From NCBI GenBank assembly GCA_964469265.1, contig CAYXYF010000008.1, positions 10,441-74,440 of the forward strand: a DNA stretch of 64,000 nt, read 5' to 3'. Position numbers and translations under genes: made by a program. The notes under the pieces are model-generated. The model did not search any database. It had not been told where the DNA came from and saw only the letters and a program-made list of their open reading frames with translations. This DNA comes from JAEYZS01 sp964469265 (GTDB taxonomy: Bacteria > Bdellovibrionota > Bdellovibrionia > Bdellovibrionales > JAEYZS01). Positions 24,944-33,254 of this stretch are shown here, in pieces; within the stretch, counting starts at the first letter, position 1, and each line of letters begins with the position of its first letter.

Positions 24944-26197
24944 ATGTCAGATGCATCAAACACGAACCAATTAAGTCTTACCGAATACGATTCCAGAGAA
25001 GAAACTACGACAGAATCGGTGGACGTATATTCCGTTGGCGATCTTAACCGCGCCATTAAGGACCACCTTGAGGGAGAATTCCCCTTAATTTGGATTAAGG
25101 GAGAGCTTTCGAACTTTAAGCCCCATTCTTCAGGACATTTTTATTTTAGCCTAAAAGATGACCGTGCTCAGGTGAGTGCGGTTATGTTTAAAGGCTTTAA
25201 CCGTCACATTAAATTTAAACCCAAAGACGGAATGGAAGTTATTATTCGCGGCAAGGTCACGGTTTATGAGCCGCGCGGATCTTATCAAGTCATGTGCGAG
25301 GTCATGGAACCCGTAGGTGTTGGGGCGTTACAAATTGCGTTTGAGCAACTCAAACAAAAACTTTCACAAGAAGGCCTATTTGATCGGGACCGAAAAAAAC
25401 AAATACCTGCTGGGGCCCAGCGTGTGGCTATTGTAACATCTCCGACTGGTGCTGCCATTCGGGATATGTGCAATGTGCTCGAAAGACGGATGAAAAATCT
25501 GGAGATCACTGTATTTCCATGTTCTGTGCAAGGGAAGTCTGCGGCATCAGAAATTGTTGCGGCCGTTGAGCTTGCAAATAAAATTGGAACATTTGACGTT
25601 ATGATTATTGGTCGCGGCGGGGGTTCGATTGAAGACCTATGGTCTTTTAACGAAGAGATTGTGGCTCGTGCAATTGCATCATCTAAAATTCCTACGGTCT
25701 CGGCCGTAGGTCATGAAATTGATTTTACTATTGCAGACTTTGTTGCAGATCTTAGAGCTCCGACGCCTTCTGCGGCTGCGGAGTTGATTTCCAAAAACGC
25801 TGCAGATGTTTCGGAGAAAGTTTGTATGCAGCTTCGCGCGATTGAAGCACACATGGCAAAAAAGCTCCAAATTGAAAAGCACAGGTTAAACGCACTACAA
25901 AGACAATTAGTCGACCCGAAGCGAGCGCTTCAAGATTTAATGATAAAAACAGATGACCTTAGCATGCGCTTAGCTCAGGCCATTGAAAGAAACCTACAAT
26001 TTCAGCGTCAAACATTCGCAAGGTGGACGGCCCTGTTGGATTCATTAAGTCCGTTAAAAGTTTTAGACAGAGGCTATGCCATTGTTAAAGACAGCATGGG
26101 CGTAGTTATTAAAGATTCAAAGAAGGCAAACGTAGGAGAAGAAATCCGTGTTGAATTGTTAAACGGAAGCCTCGTTGCCGAAGTAAAAAAGAATTAA
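24944..26197 (+). CDS. xseA: Exodeoxyribonuclease VII large subunit
   Basis: Catalytic subunit of the single-strand-specific bidirectional exonuclease ExoVII. The OB-fold domain runs over about residues 25-115 (YSVGDLNRAIKDHLEGEFPLIWIKGELSN). The catalytic domain follows with VAIVTSPTGAAIRDM, IIGRGGGSIEDLWSFNEE and VSAVGHEIDFTIADFVADLRAPTPSAAAE. The C-terminus is helical and contacts XseB. 417 residues from ATG 24944; ATG 24938 is two codons longer and equally lacks a ribosome binding site, and I prefer 24944 because of promoter geometry. xseB follows after 9 bp. Complete; family certain. Confidence 0.96.
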   Translation: MSDASNTNQLSLTEYDSREETTTESVDVYSVGDLNRAIKDHLEGEFPLIWIKGELSNFKPHSSGHFYFSLKDDRAQVSAVMFKGFNRHIKFKPKDGMEVIIRGKVTVYEPRGSYQVMCEVMEPVGVGALQIAFEQLKQKLSQEGLFDRDRKKQIPAGAQRVAIVTSPTGAAIRDMCNVLERRMKNLEITVFPCSVQGKSAASEIVAAVELANKIGTFDVMIIGRGGGSIEDLWSFNEEIVARAIASSKIPTVSAVGHEIDFTIADFVADLRAPTPSAAAELISKNAADVSEKVCMQLRAIEAHMAKKLQIEKHRLNALQRQLVDPKRALQDLMIKTDDLSMRLAQAIERNLQFQRQTFARWTALLDSLSPLKVLDRGYAIVKDSMGVVIKDSKKANVGEEIRVELLNGSLVAEVKKN

Positions 26198-26206
26198 GAG
26201 GTATTT

Positions 26207-26422
26207 ATGTTTGAGAAAAAACTAAAAAGATTAGAAGAGATCGTAGGTCAAATGGAAAAAGGCGATCTTGAATTAGATGAATCTTTAAAACTTTTTGAAG
26301 AAGGTGTTAAGCTCTCCAAGGAGTGCCAATCGCACTTAAGCCAAGCCGAGCAGAAGGTGAAAATCTTAACGGGCGTTGATTCTAAAGGAAATCCTGTCAC
26401 TGAGGATTTTAAGCCCGAATGA
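26207..26422 (+). CDS. xseB: Exodeoxyribonuclease VII small subunit
   Basis: 71 residues, a full-length helical XseB: KLKRLEEIVGQMEKGDLELDESLKLFEEGVKLSKECQSHLSQAEQKV. GxLxLDESLxLFEEGxxLxxxC is the family signature. It binds the XseA C-terminus. GAGG lies 5 nt before the ATG (aagaggtattt). Its stop overlaps the ispA start by 4 bp (ATGA), an arrangement common in many Proteobacteria, where xseB, ispA and tlyA or dxs cluster. Confidence 0.95.
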   Translation: MFEKKLKRLEEIVGQMEKGDLELDESLKLFEEGVKLSKECQSHLSQAEQKVKILTGVDSKGNPVTEDFKPE

Positions 26423-27342
26423 CAAGCTTTGAACAAAAGTATTCGGAATATAAAGATCTCTTTGAAAAGTTCTTAAAGAATAAACTTCAAGAAAAAAAGT
26501 CTTCTGTCAGTGTTCACTCAAAGAACCAGTTTTCAGTCCTTAAAGATCTTGAAAGTTCTTTCCAGTCTGAGGATGCCTCGCAAAAGTATTCTGACCAGAT
26601 TCTTAATTTCTATAAATCAATTGAGTATTCGTTAGCTGGTGAGGGAAAAAGGTTTCGCCCTGTCTTAGCGCTTTCGGTCTCTGATCTTCTTGGTGGTAAA
26701 CATCAAGACGTCTTACCGCTAGCATTAGCAATTGAAATGATTCATACCTACTCACTTATCCACGATGATTTACCTTGTATGGATAACGATGATTTTAGAA
26801 GAGGAAGCCCTACAAACCATAAGGTTTATGGCGAGGCCACGGCGCTTCTTGCGGGTGATGCATTGTTAACCGAAGCCTTTTCGGTGCTGGTAGAATCGCC
26901 AAGGGAAATTCCAAGATTAGTTCAACTGGTGTCCGCCTGTGCGGGAACCTCTGGAATGATCGGTGGCCAAGTGGTTGACCTGGCAACCCAAACAAAAATG
27001 GTAACCGCAGCAGAGCTTGTGCAGGTGCAACACAATAAGACAGGCGCTTTAATGAGGGCCTCAATAGTTGGCGCAGCGATTGTATGTGAGGCAAATCAAA
27101 GACAGATTCATTTACTTGAAGAATTTGCTACTCTCATAGGCTTATCTTTTCAGGTTGCTGATGATATCTTAGATCAAGGTAAAAACGAGACTGGAAGCTT
27201 TGTTTCCGTTTTAGGTCTGGAGAAAACCCAAGCCCTTTTGGCAAACCTCACTCATCGGGGTAAAGAATGTCTATCCCAGTTTGGCAGCTCGTCAGAATTT
27301 CTTATTAACCTCGCAGAATATAATTATCGCCGTTTAAAATAA
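26419..27342 (+). CDS. ispA: Short-chain polyprenyl (farnesyl) diphosphate synthase
   Basis: Trans-isoprenyl diphosphate synthase making the C15 (possibly C20) precursor of undecaprenyl phosphate and quinones. Of its 307 residues the last 250 are the core: GEGKRFRP, first Asp-rich motif DDLPCMDNDDFRRG (with the two extra residues typical of bacterial FPP synthases), GDALLTEAF, QVVDL, KTGAL and second Asp-rich motif VADDILDQ. The N-terminus carries about 50 additional charged residues (KNKLQEKKSSVSVHSKN). Overlaps xseB by 4 bp and touches tlyA by 1 bp (TAATG). No dxs gene follows, unlike in enterobacteria. Length specificity is not decided by sequence here. Confidence 0.93.
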   Translation: MTSFEQKYSEYKDLFEKFLKNKLQEKKSSVSVHSKNQFSVLKDLESSFQSEDASQKYSDQILNFYKSIEYSLAGEGKRFRPVLALSVSDLLGGKHQDVLPLALAIEMIHTYSLIHDDLPCMDNDDFRRGSPTNHKVYGEATALLAGDALLTEAFSVLVESPREIPRLVQLVSACAGTSGMIGGQVVDLATQTKMVTAAELVQVQHNKTGALMRASIVGAAIVCEANQRQIHLLEEFATLIGLSFQVADDILDQGKNETGSFVSVLGLEKTQALLANLTHRGKECLSQFGSSSEFLINLAEYNYRRLK

Positions 27343-28106
27343 TGAAAAAAACAAGAATAGATAAATTGTTAGTGGATCATGGAATTTTTGAGTCCCGAAA
27401 CAAGGCGCAAAATGCAATTGCAGAGGGGTTAGTCAGCTTCAAAGGTGAAGTTGTTATAAAGCCGAACTTTGAGGTGAATAACTCAGACTCTTTTAAAGCC
27501 AACATTGATGTTAGGGAGGGTAAGAGCACAAGATATGTCTCTCGTGGAGGCATTAAGCTTGAAGGTGCTTTAGCGAAGTTAGACCTTTCGGTTAAAGGAC
27601 TTCGTGCGCTCGACATTGGTATTTCAACAGGAGGGTTTTCAGACTGTCTTCTTCAGGGTGGTATCCGAGAAGTTGTCGGCATAGACGTTGGTCATAAACA
27701 AATACATCCATCTCTTTTAGCAGCAAAGAACCTCTTTGTTTTTGAAGGGGTAAATGTTCGCGATCTTACAAGAGAGTTTTTTACGGAGCTTAGGGTCTCT
27801 GATCAATTTGATTTGGTTGTGGGTGATGTTTCATTTATTTCGGTTCGAAAAGTTCTGCCGTGTGTTGCGCCGTTTGTAAAACCTGGGGGCCAAGTCTTGT
27901 TTTTAATCAAGCCACAATTTGAATTAGAGAAGAAAGACCTTGGTAAGGGTGGCATTGTTAAAAACAGTTCTTCTTATCAAGCCGTGGAAAAGATGGTAAC
28001 ATCTTTATTTGAAGATTTAAAATTTTCCGTTTTAAATTATTTCGAAAGTTCAATCACAGGATCAGACGGCAACCAGGAGTTTTTTATTTATGCAAAAAAA
28101 GCTTAG
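27342..28106 (+). CDS. tlyA: TlyA family rRNA (cytidine-2'-O)-methyltransferase
   Basis: 254 residues: an N-terminal S4 RNA-binding domain (TRIDKLLVDHGIFESRNKAQNAIAEGLVSFKG) and a C-terminal FtsJ/RrmJ-type SAM domain (LDIGISTGGFSDCLLQGG as motif I, then DLVVGDVSFIS and FLIKPQFE). The Lys-Asp-Lys-Glu type catalytic set appears in part (IKPQFE). Family members methylate 16S and 23S rRNA at C1409 and C1920 or only 16S; some were first annotated as hemolysins. TAATG overlap with ispA indicates coupling. The 3' end overlaps the next gene by 17 bp. Confidence 0.92.
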   Translation: MKKTRIDKLLVDHGIFESRNKAQNAIAEGLVSFKGEVVIKPNFEVNNSDSFKANIDVREGKSTRYVSRGGIKLEGALAKLDLSVKGLRALDIGISTGGFSDCLLQGGIREVVGIDVGHKQIHPSLLAAKNLFVFEGVNVRDLTREFFTELRVSDQFDLVVGDVSFISVRKVLPCVAPFVKPGGQVLFLIKPQFELEKKDLGKGGIVKNSSSYQAVEKMVTSLFEDLKFSVLNYFESSITGSDGNQEFFIYAKKA

Positions 28107-29031
28107 TCTCGTTTTTTTATTATGGGCCCTTATCTTTGCTTTCGTCGCAACGGGCTGCTCTGTTACAACAAAAAGAAAAAGAACTGATCTTCCAATCCCT
28201 TCAACAGGCGAACTTCCTGATCAGGTCGATCTACCCGATGATGGTGGTGAGGGTGCAGAGCTTGCGATACCAAATGTAAAGGTACCTAAGATCGGAGTTA
28301 TCTTGGGGCCAGGCGGAGCTCGAACTTATGCTTATATAGGTTTTTTGCGTGAGTTAGAAAAAGCCAAAATTCCAGTAGACTCTATTGCGGGGCTGGAGTG
28401 GGGCGCTCTGATGGCGGCCCTCTATTCAGTCAATGGCAAAGCTCATGATATGGAATGGAAAGCTTCAAAAATTCCAAACGACTTTGCTAAAAAGGGCCTT
28501 CTTTCATCTTCCGTAGATCCGCGTAGTTTTTCTGATATGGATAACCACCTCAGAGTCATGTTTGAGAAAACAAAAGTTGCCGATGGCAAAATTCCTTTTG
28601 CGTGCATCACAGATAATTTAAACACGCTTAAGAGTTTGATGATCTTTAAAGGAACTTACAGAGATACTCTTGGATTCTGCGTAGGACATCCGCCTTTGCT
28701 ACAAAGTAAAAACTCATGGGCGAGTTCTTCAACCCAGATAAGATATCTCATCGACCAAATGGCGCTTAGAGGTATGGATTACATTATTTTAGTAGATGTT
28801 GTAACGGGAGCGCCCCCACTTCGAGGATTAAAATCAGAGGAAGCAACGTCACTTTTATGGTCGGCAATTAACAAATCTGTAAATCAAAGTAAAAAATATG
28901 TGCACCACGCGGTGACAATCCCCATCACAAAAAACATAACAGATTTTAGTTCTCGCAAGCAGTACATCAATCAAGGCGCTGAGTACGGGCGCCAGACGGC
29001 AGAAAAAATTTCTCGTCAATTTGGCTTGTAA
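28090..29031 (+). CDS. Patatin-like lipoprotein with degenerate active site
   Basis: Signal peptide with Cys23 after ATG (FVATGCSV; atypical but workable lipobox), so probably a lipoprotein. After a Pro/Asp-rich linker the domain opens with ILGPGGARTYAYIGFLRELEKAKIPVDSIAG, the classic patatin start, including an oxyanion-hole-like GPGGAR (73-78). The nucleophile elbow, normally GxSxG, reads GLEWG with Glu103 in the Ser position. No Asp-Gly-Gly motif for the second catalytic residue is seen downstream. It is thus unlikely to act as a phospholipase and may be a binding or regulatory protein. 313 residues. Overlaps tlyA by 17 bp and precedes pepP by 15 bp, so it belongs to the xseA operon. Reading frame is open and codon use is normal, so it is not a decaying gene. 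Confidence 0.75.
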   Translation: MQKKLSLVFLLWALIFAFVATGCSVTTKRKRTDLPIPSTGELPDQVDLPDDGGEGAELAIPNVKVPKIGVILGPGGARTYAYIGFLRELEKAKIPVDSIAGLEWGALMAALYSVNGKAHDMEWKASKIPNDFAKKGLLSSSVDPRSFSDMDNHLRVMFEKTKVADGKIPFACITDNLNTLKSLMIFKGTYRDTLGFCVGHPPLLQSKNSWASSSTQIRYLIDQMALRGMDYIILVDVVTGAPPLRGLKSEEATSLLWSAINKSVNQSKKYVHHAVTIPITKNITDFSSRKQYINQGAEYGRQTAEKISRQFGL

Positions 29032-29046
29032 AGAATCGGAGTATGA

Positions 29047-30372
29047 ATGAGTAGAAAACCACAGTTTGATATTAGTATTTTTAAAAAGAGAAGGGACCGC
29101 ATTGCTAAAAAAATGCAAGGATCTGCCCTTGTCCTGTTTGCTAACCCTGAGTTTTTAAGAAACTACGACTCAAATTACGAGTACCGCCAAGACTCAAATT
29201 TTTTCTATATGACAGGGTTTGAAGAACCCGAGTCCGTATTTGTATTTAGACCTGGGAAAAATCCTGAATCGGTTTTGTTTGTTCGGCCTAAGGACGCTTT
29301 TAGAGAAACATGGGATGGTTTTAGATACGGCAAAGAAGATACAAAAAACCATTTCTTAATGGATGAGGTTTTCTTAATCAGTGAATTAAATGAAAAGCTC
29401 CCGCTACTCTTAAAAGATATGGACAGCGTTCTTTACAGATTAAATCATCATGAGCAGCATGACAAAGTTTTCTTAAAGGCGCTAGAAGAGGCAAGGGTTG
29501 CCAACGGGAGATCAGGCAAAGGGATTCTTCCAGTTTATGACAGTGTGGATTTTTTAGGAGAGTTTCGCCTTATAAAAGATGAAACTGAAATCGAGTGGCA
29601 AAAAAGAGCGTGTGCAATTTCAGCCATTGCACATCTTGAGACCATGAAATTTATCAAACCCACTATGAACGAGCGCCAAGTTGAGGCGTATATTCAGTAC
29701 CAGTTTAAGTCGCAGATGTCCGCTCGCCAGGGTTATAACGCGATTGTCGCCTCAGGCGATAATGCCACAACACTACATTATATTTTTAACGATCAAGAGT
29801 GTAAAGACGGCGATATAATTCTTATCGATGCAGGAACTGAATACAATTATTACACGGGCGATATTACAAGAAGCTATCCCGTAAATGGTACATTTACTAA
29901 AATTCAAAAAGAATTTTATAACTTAATCTTAAACGCTCAAGAAGAAGTGATCAAAATGGTTGAACCTGGAATTGAGCACGCGTCTTTGCAAAGGGCGACG
30001 GTTGAGCTCTTAACAGATGCATTAATAGACTTAAAATTACTTAAGGGTAAGAGAGAAGAGCTTATCGCCAAAGAAGCCTACAAGAAATACTACATGCACG
30101 GTGTTTCTCATTGGTTAGGAATAGACGTTCACGATATGGGACGATATCAAGTTCGAGGAGAGTCTCGTAAGCTCCAGCCAGGAATGGTATTTACCATCGA
30201 GCCAGGGCTTTACGTACGGGCAGATGATGATTCTGCGCCGAAGGAGTTAAGAGGCCTTGGTGTTCGTATTGAAGACAATATTCTTGTTACTAAAAACGGT
30301 TATGAAAACTTGACCGCTCTTGCACCAAAGCACGTTGATAAGATTGAAGAGGTTATGCAAAGTTATGAGTGA
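29047..30372 (+). CDS. pepP: Xaa-Pro aminopeptidase (aminopeptidase P)
   Basis: Dinuclear-metal peptidase removing N-terminal residues before Pro. 441 residues, full length. The N-terminal creatinase-like domain has FFYMTGFEEPESVFVFRPG. The pita-bread domain carries the ligands: LIDAGTEYNYYTGDITRSYP (two Asp), HGVSHWLGIDVHD (His), TIEPGLYV (Glu) and GVRIEDNILV (Glu). All are present. GGAG about 5 nt upstream of the ATG supports the start. Cytoplasmic, no signal peptide. The 3' end overlaps the convergent HAD gene by 20 bp. Confidence 0.95.
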   Translation: MSRKPQFDISIFKKRRDRIAKKMQGSALVLFANPEFLRNYDSNYEYRQDSNFFYMTGFEEPESVFVFRPGKNPESVLFVRPKDAFRETWDGFRYGKEDTKNHFLMDEVFLISELNEKLPLLLKDMDSVLYRLNHHEQHDKVFLKALEEARVANGRSGKGILPVYDSVDFLGEFRLIKDETEIEWQKRACAISAIAHLETMKFIKPTMNERQVEAYIQYQFKSQMSARQGYNAIVASGDNATTLHYIFNDQECKDGDIILIDAGTEYNYYTGDITRSYPVNGTFTKIQKEFYNLILNAQEEVIKMVEPGIEHASLQRATVELLTDALIDLKLLKGKREELIAKEAYKKYYMHGVSHWLGIDVHDMGRYQVRGESRKLQPGMVFTIEPGLYVRADDDSAPKELRGLGVRIEDNILVTKNGYENLTALAPKHVDKIEEVMQSYE

Positions 30373-31114
30373 TCCAACCCATTTGTTTTGCTTTTTCGTA
30401 GAGTTTTTTTTCTTGGTTTAAAATATCTCCGTCTTGATAGGCAATAGCATGGCCCTCGGTCCGAACAGAGAGTTTAATATCGGTTGCCATATCTAAGAGC
30501 CAATAATCGCCCATCGTATTTCCGCAAGAGAGTATGGGCGGTATATTCTTGGTTTTCTCAAGAAGCGCTTCGGATTTACCTTCCCGATAAGTAACAGGTC
30601 CATCTTGAATATCAGTAATAATTCCATTTTGAACGACCGTTTGTACTCCAAGGACATGGCTTGGTGGAATACCTAGCTTCTTCACACAAGGTTCAACGGC
30701 CCACTTAACAGAGGCTGTAACAACATAAACCTCAACGTTTTTTGATTTTAAATACTCAATAAGCTTTTTTATAGCAGGGAAATAATTAATAGATCTTTCC
30801 AAATGCGATTCTTCGGCCCACTTTTGTACTGTTTCTAGCGGTAATCCCTTATGAATTTGTGCAAGCCATAAGAAGGCTTTTCTTGGATCTTCATCTTTTA
30901 GAGAATAAACATATTTCCAAGGATCATCTGGAAGGGGAACCAACTTATTTTCTATTTCGTAGTTAAAAAACGCATTTCCAGCATCATTATCCCAAAGCGT
31001 TCCGTCTGCATCAAAAGCAGCATAGTGAGGACCAGGCTTTGTAATCGCTTTTTCAACATTATCAGTGATAAGTTTCCATATCTCAGGAGAAAAATCTTTG
31101 TAGTCCATGGCCAT
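30353..31114 (-). CDS. HAD-superfamily hydrolase, phosphoserine-phosphatase-like
   Basis: 253 residues. Motif I is FDADGTLWDND (Asp nucleophile and acid/base Asp), motif II VYVVTASVKWAV (Thr), motif III Lys around GKSEALLEKTKN, and motif IV ILSCGNTMGDYWLLDMA. A C1-type helical cap lies between motifs I and II. Similar proteins are annotated as phosphoserine phosphatase-like or as haloacid-dehalogenase-like phosphatases; the substrate cannot be inferred. It converges on pepP with a 20-bp overlap and is divergent from the GNAT-like gene with a 23-bp spacer, so the two promoters must overlap. Two ATGs are possible (31114 and 31108). Confidence 0.83.
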   Translation of the reverse strand: MAMDYKDFSPEIWKLITDNVEKAITKPGPHYAAFDADGTLWDNDAGNAFFNYEIENKLVPLPDDPWKYVYSLKDEDPRKAFLWLAQIHKGLPLETVQKWAEESHLERSINYFPAIKKLIEYLKSKNVEVYVVTASVKWAVEPCVKKLGIPPSHVLGVQTVVQNGIITDIQDGPVTYREGKSEALLEKTKNIPPILSCGNTMGDYWLLDMATDIKLSVRTEGHAIAYQDGDILNQEKKLYEKAKQMGWITHNFA

Positions 31115-31137
31115 ACGCTATATATTCCAAGACAACT

Positions 31138-31587
31138 ATGTCAAATTTTAAAGTGCTAAGCCCACAAAATCAGGCAGAAATCTTGCAATTAGAGGGATTA
31201 AAAATTTCCCACCTCGATGAGATAGCAAGAATGCAAATATCTTGGAATGCTCCGTGGAGACCAGAGTCTTTGGAATTTTATTTAAAAACAGGTTGGTGCA
31301 TAGGAATGTACAACGATGCGGATATGCTTCAGGCTTACTTTTTAGCACAGCCGATGCTGTTTGTAGAAAATTATACTCAGACTTTATGGATTGAACACCT
31401 ATCTTATCCCGATGAAGAAGTCGGCTTAGCATTAATCGATTTTGCCTATCGGTATGGAAGAGATAAGCATTTACAAAGAGTTTTGTTTAAAGATGATCCT
31501 GTTTTTGAAAAAGTTGATCTACCTTTTAAGGTCTCAGCAACGAATAAAAAATATTTAGAAGTGTTCACAACAAAGATGTCTCAGTGA
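31138..31587 (+). CDS. GNAT-fold acetyltransferase-like protein
   Basis: 149 residues resembling RimI-type N-acetyltransferases in layout: ISHLDEIARMQISWNAPWRPESLEFYL (compare the family's L-x-x-I-x-x-I-E...PW), GWCIGMYNDADMLQAYFLAQP (beta2-beta3), WIEHLSYPDEEVGLALIDFAYRYGRDKHLQRVLF. The acetyl-CoA signature Q/R-x-x-G-x-G/A after beta4 is not obvious, with YPDEEVGLAL instead, so catalytic competence is uncertain. The next gene (glpD) starts before or right after its stop, suggesting an operon. The spacer to the divergent HAD gene is only 23 bp. Confidence 0.55.
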   Translation: MSNFKVLSPQNQAEILQLEGLKISHLDEIARMQISWNAPWRPESLEFYLKTGWCIGMYNDADMLQAYFLAQPMLFVENYTQTLWIEHLSYPDEEVGLALIDFAYRYGRDKHLQRVLFKDDPVFEKVDLPFKVSATNKKYLEVFTTKMSQ

Positions 31588-31598
31588 AGAGTTTAAAA

Positions 31599-33230
31599 AT
31601 GAGTCTGTCGTTTTTTAGTAGAAATAAAACAATTCAGAAAATGGGCGAAGAGACCTACGATCTGGTGATTATCGGCGGAGGTATAAATGGAGCTGGCGTT
31701 GCGCGAGACGCCGCAAGCCGCGGGATGAAAGTCGCACTTGTAGAAGCTTCAGACTTTGCTTCAGGAACAAGTTCAAGATCGTCTAAGTTGATTCATGGCG
31801 GGATCCGCTATTTAGAAAATAAAGAATTCTCCTTAGTCTTTGAAGCACTCTCTGAAAGAGCAACGCTGTTTCAAATGGCACCCCACATGGTCCATCCTTT
31901 AAGATTCTTACTTCCTCTCTATAAGGGAAGCCGAGTTGGAATGTTTAAAATGGGTTTAGGAATGTGGCTCTATGATGCTCTTTCGCTTTTTAGAGCACCA
32001 AAACTTCATGAGCGCCTCAATCCCAAAAAATCTATCGAACGAATCCCTATATTAGAATCAAAAGATTTATTAGGATCCTATGTTTATTCAGACGCGTATA
32101 TGGATGATGATCGCCTCGTGATTGAAACCATGAGGTCAGCAGACAATATGGGTGCTGACCTTGTGAACTACGTCCGTGCTGTAGGTGCAAGTTTTGACAA
32201 AGAAAAAGTTTGTGCTCTTGAATGCGAAGACGTTTTTACGGGTAAGAAGTTTTTGGTTCGAGGATCACATTTTGTTTCCACCGTTGGTCCATGGACTGAC
32301 CAGTTGGGGAAAACTCTGTTGAAGGACTGGAAGAGAATTTTGCGTCCATCAAAAGGAATTCATATCACTTTAAAAAAAGATCAGCTGCCCCTTCCTTGCG
32401 CCATGGTGATGGCAACAGAAGATGAAAAACGGATCGTTTTTGGAATTCCACGACATGAGATGATCATCATCGGAACAACAGATACAGACTTTAAAGACGA
32501 TCCAGCAGAGGTACGCACTACAAAAGAGGATGTGGATTACCTCCTAAATGTCATCGACAAATACTTTCCAAATGCAGTCAAACGCGAAAATATTGTCGCG
32601 TCTTATGCTGGAGTTCGTCCGCTGATAGACGATGGATCACAAACCGAAAGTAAAACAAGTCGTGAGCATGTGATTATTAGTGATCCTCGTAATGTTACTT
32701 TCGTTGCTGGCGGGAAATATACGACCTATCGCTTGATGGCAGAGCAAACAGTAGACGGGGTCTTAAAAAACTTTAAAAAAGAAGACAAAAATAAATTTCA
32801 ACCTAGCAACACTAAAAAACCGCTTAACCCAAAGGTCACTACTGAAACGTTTAAGCTCGCTCAACAATCCATAGACGCAATAAAAAAACCGACCCATTTT
32901 AGCAAGAGCGATATTCAAGTTCTCGTTGATCGCCACGGACCCGAGGCTGCTGATATTGTGAGTCAGTACTATAGTCCAGTCCAGAAATCGGTCTGGGAGA
33001 TGGAGGCATTGTTTGCTATTGAAAACTGCATGTGCGGGAAACTACTAGACTTTTACCTTCGAAGATCACCCCTGATCCTCTCTCGCCAAGACCATGGTCG
33101 AGATCTGCTCCAGACCTTGGCTGACCTCTTTGCTAAAAAATTAGATTGGAGCGAGGAGACACGTCAGCTTAACATCAAAGAGGTAGAGCAACATCTTTTA
33201 AATGAACTAGCCTGGAAAGGTGAGTTTTGA
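31599..33230 (+). CDS. glpD: Glycerol-3-phosphate dehydrogenase (FAD, aerobic type)
   Basis: Membrane-associated flavoprotein oxidising glycerol 3-phosphate to dihydroxyacetone phosphate and passing electrons to quinone. The FAD-binding motif is DLVIIGGGINGAGVARDAASRG, followed by DFASGTSSRSSKLIHGGIRYLE, FVSTVGPWTDQLG and the C-terminal DAO_C helical domain (RHGPEAADIV, ENCMCGKLLDFYLRRSPL). 543 residues from ATG 31599; a GTG at 31584 overlaps the upstream stop codon and is the alternative. No glpF, glpK or glpR is nearby, so a role in phospholipid-derived glycerol phosphate use is a guess. Complete with all signatures. Confidence 0.94.
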   Translation: MSLSFFSRNKTIQKMGEETYDLVIIGGGINGAGVARDAASRGMKVALVEASDFASGTSSRSSKLIHGGIRYLENKEFSLVFEALSERATLFQMAPHMVHPLRFLLPLYKGSRVGMFKMGLGMWLYDALSLFRAPKLHERLNPKKSIERIPILESKDLLGSYVYSDAYMDDDRLVIETMRSADNMGADLVNYVRAVGASFDKEKVCALECEDVFTGKKFLVRGSHFVSTVGPWTDQLGKTLLKDWKRILRPSKGIHITLKKDQLPLPCAMVMATEDEKRIVFGIPRHEMIIIGTTDTDFKDDPAEVRTTKEDVDYLLNVIDKYFPNAVKRENIVASYAGVRPLIDDGSQTESKTSREHVIISDPRNVTFVAGGKYTTYRLMAEQTVDGVLKNFKKEDKNKFQPSNTKKPLNPKVTTETFKLAQQSIDAIKKPTHFSKSDIQVLVDRHGPEAADIVSQYYSPVQKSVWEMEALFAIENCMCGKLLDFYLRRSPLILSRQDHGRDLLQTLADLFAKKLDWSEETRQLNIKEVEQHLLNELAWKGEF

Positions 33231-33254
33231 TTTTGTATGAGATAGGGGAATGTA

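Noticed and set aside
24835..25056. Minus-strand open frame of 73 codons upstream of xseA
   Set aside because: It overlaps the xseA promoter and start, and its product has no meaningful composition.
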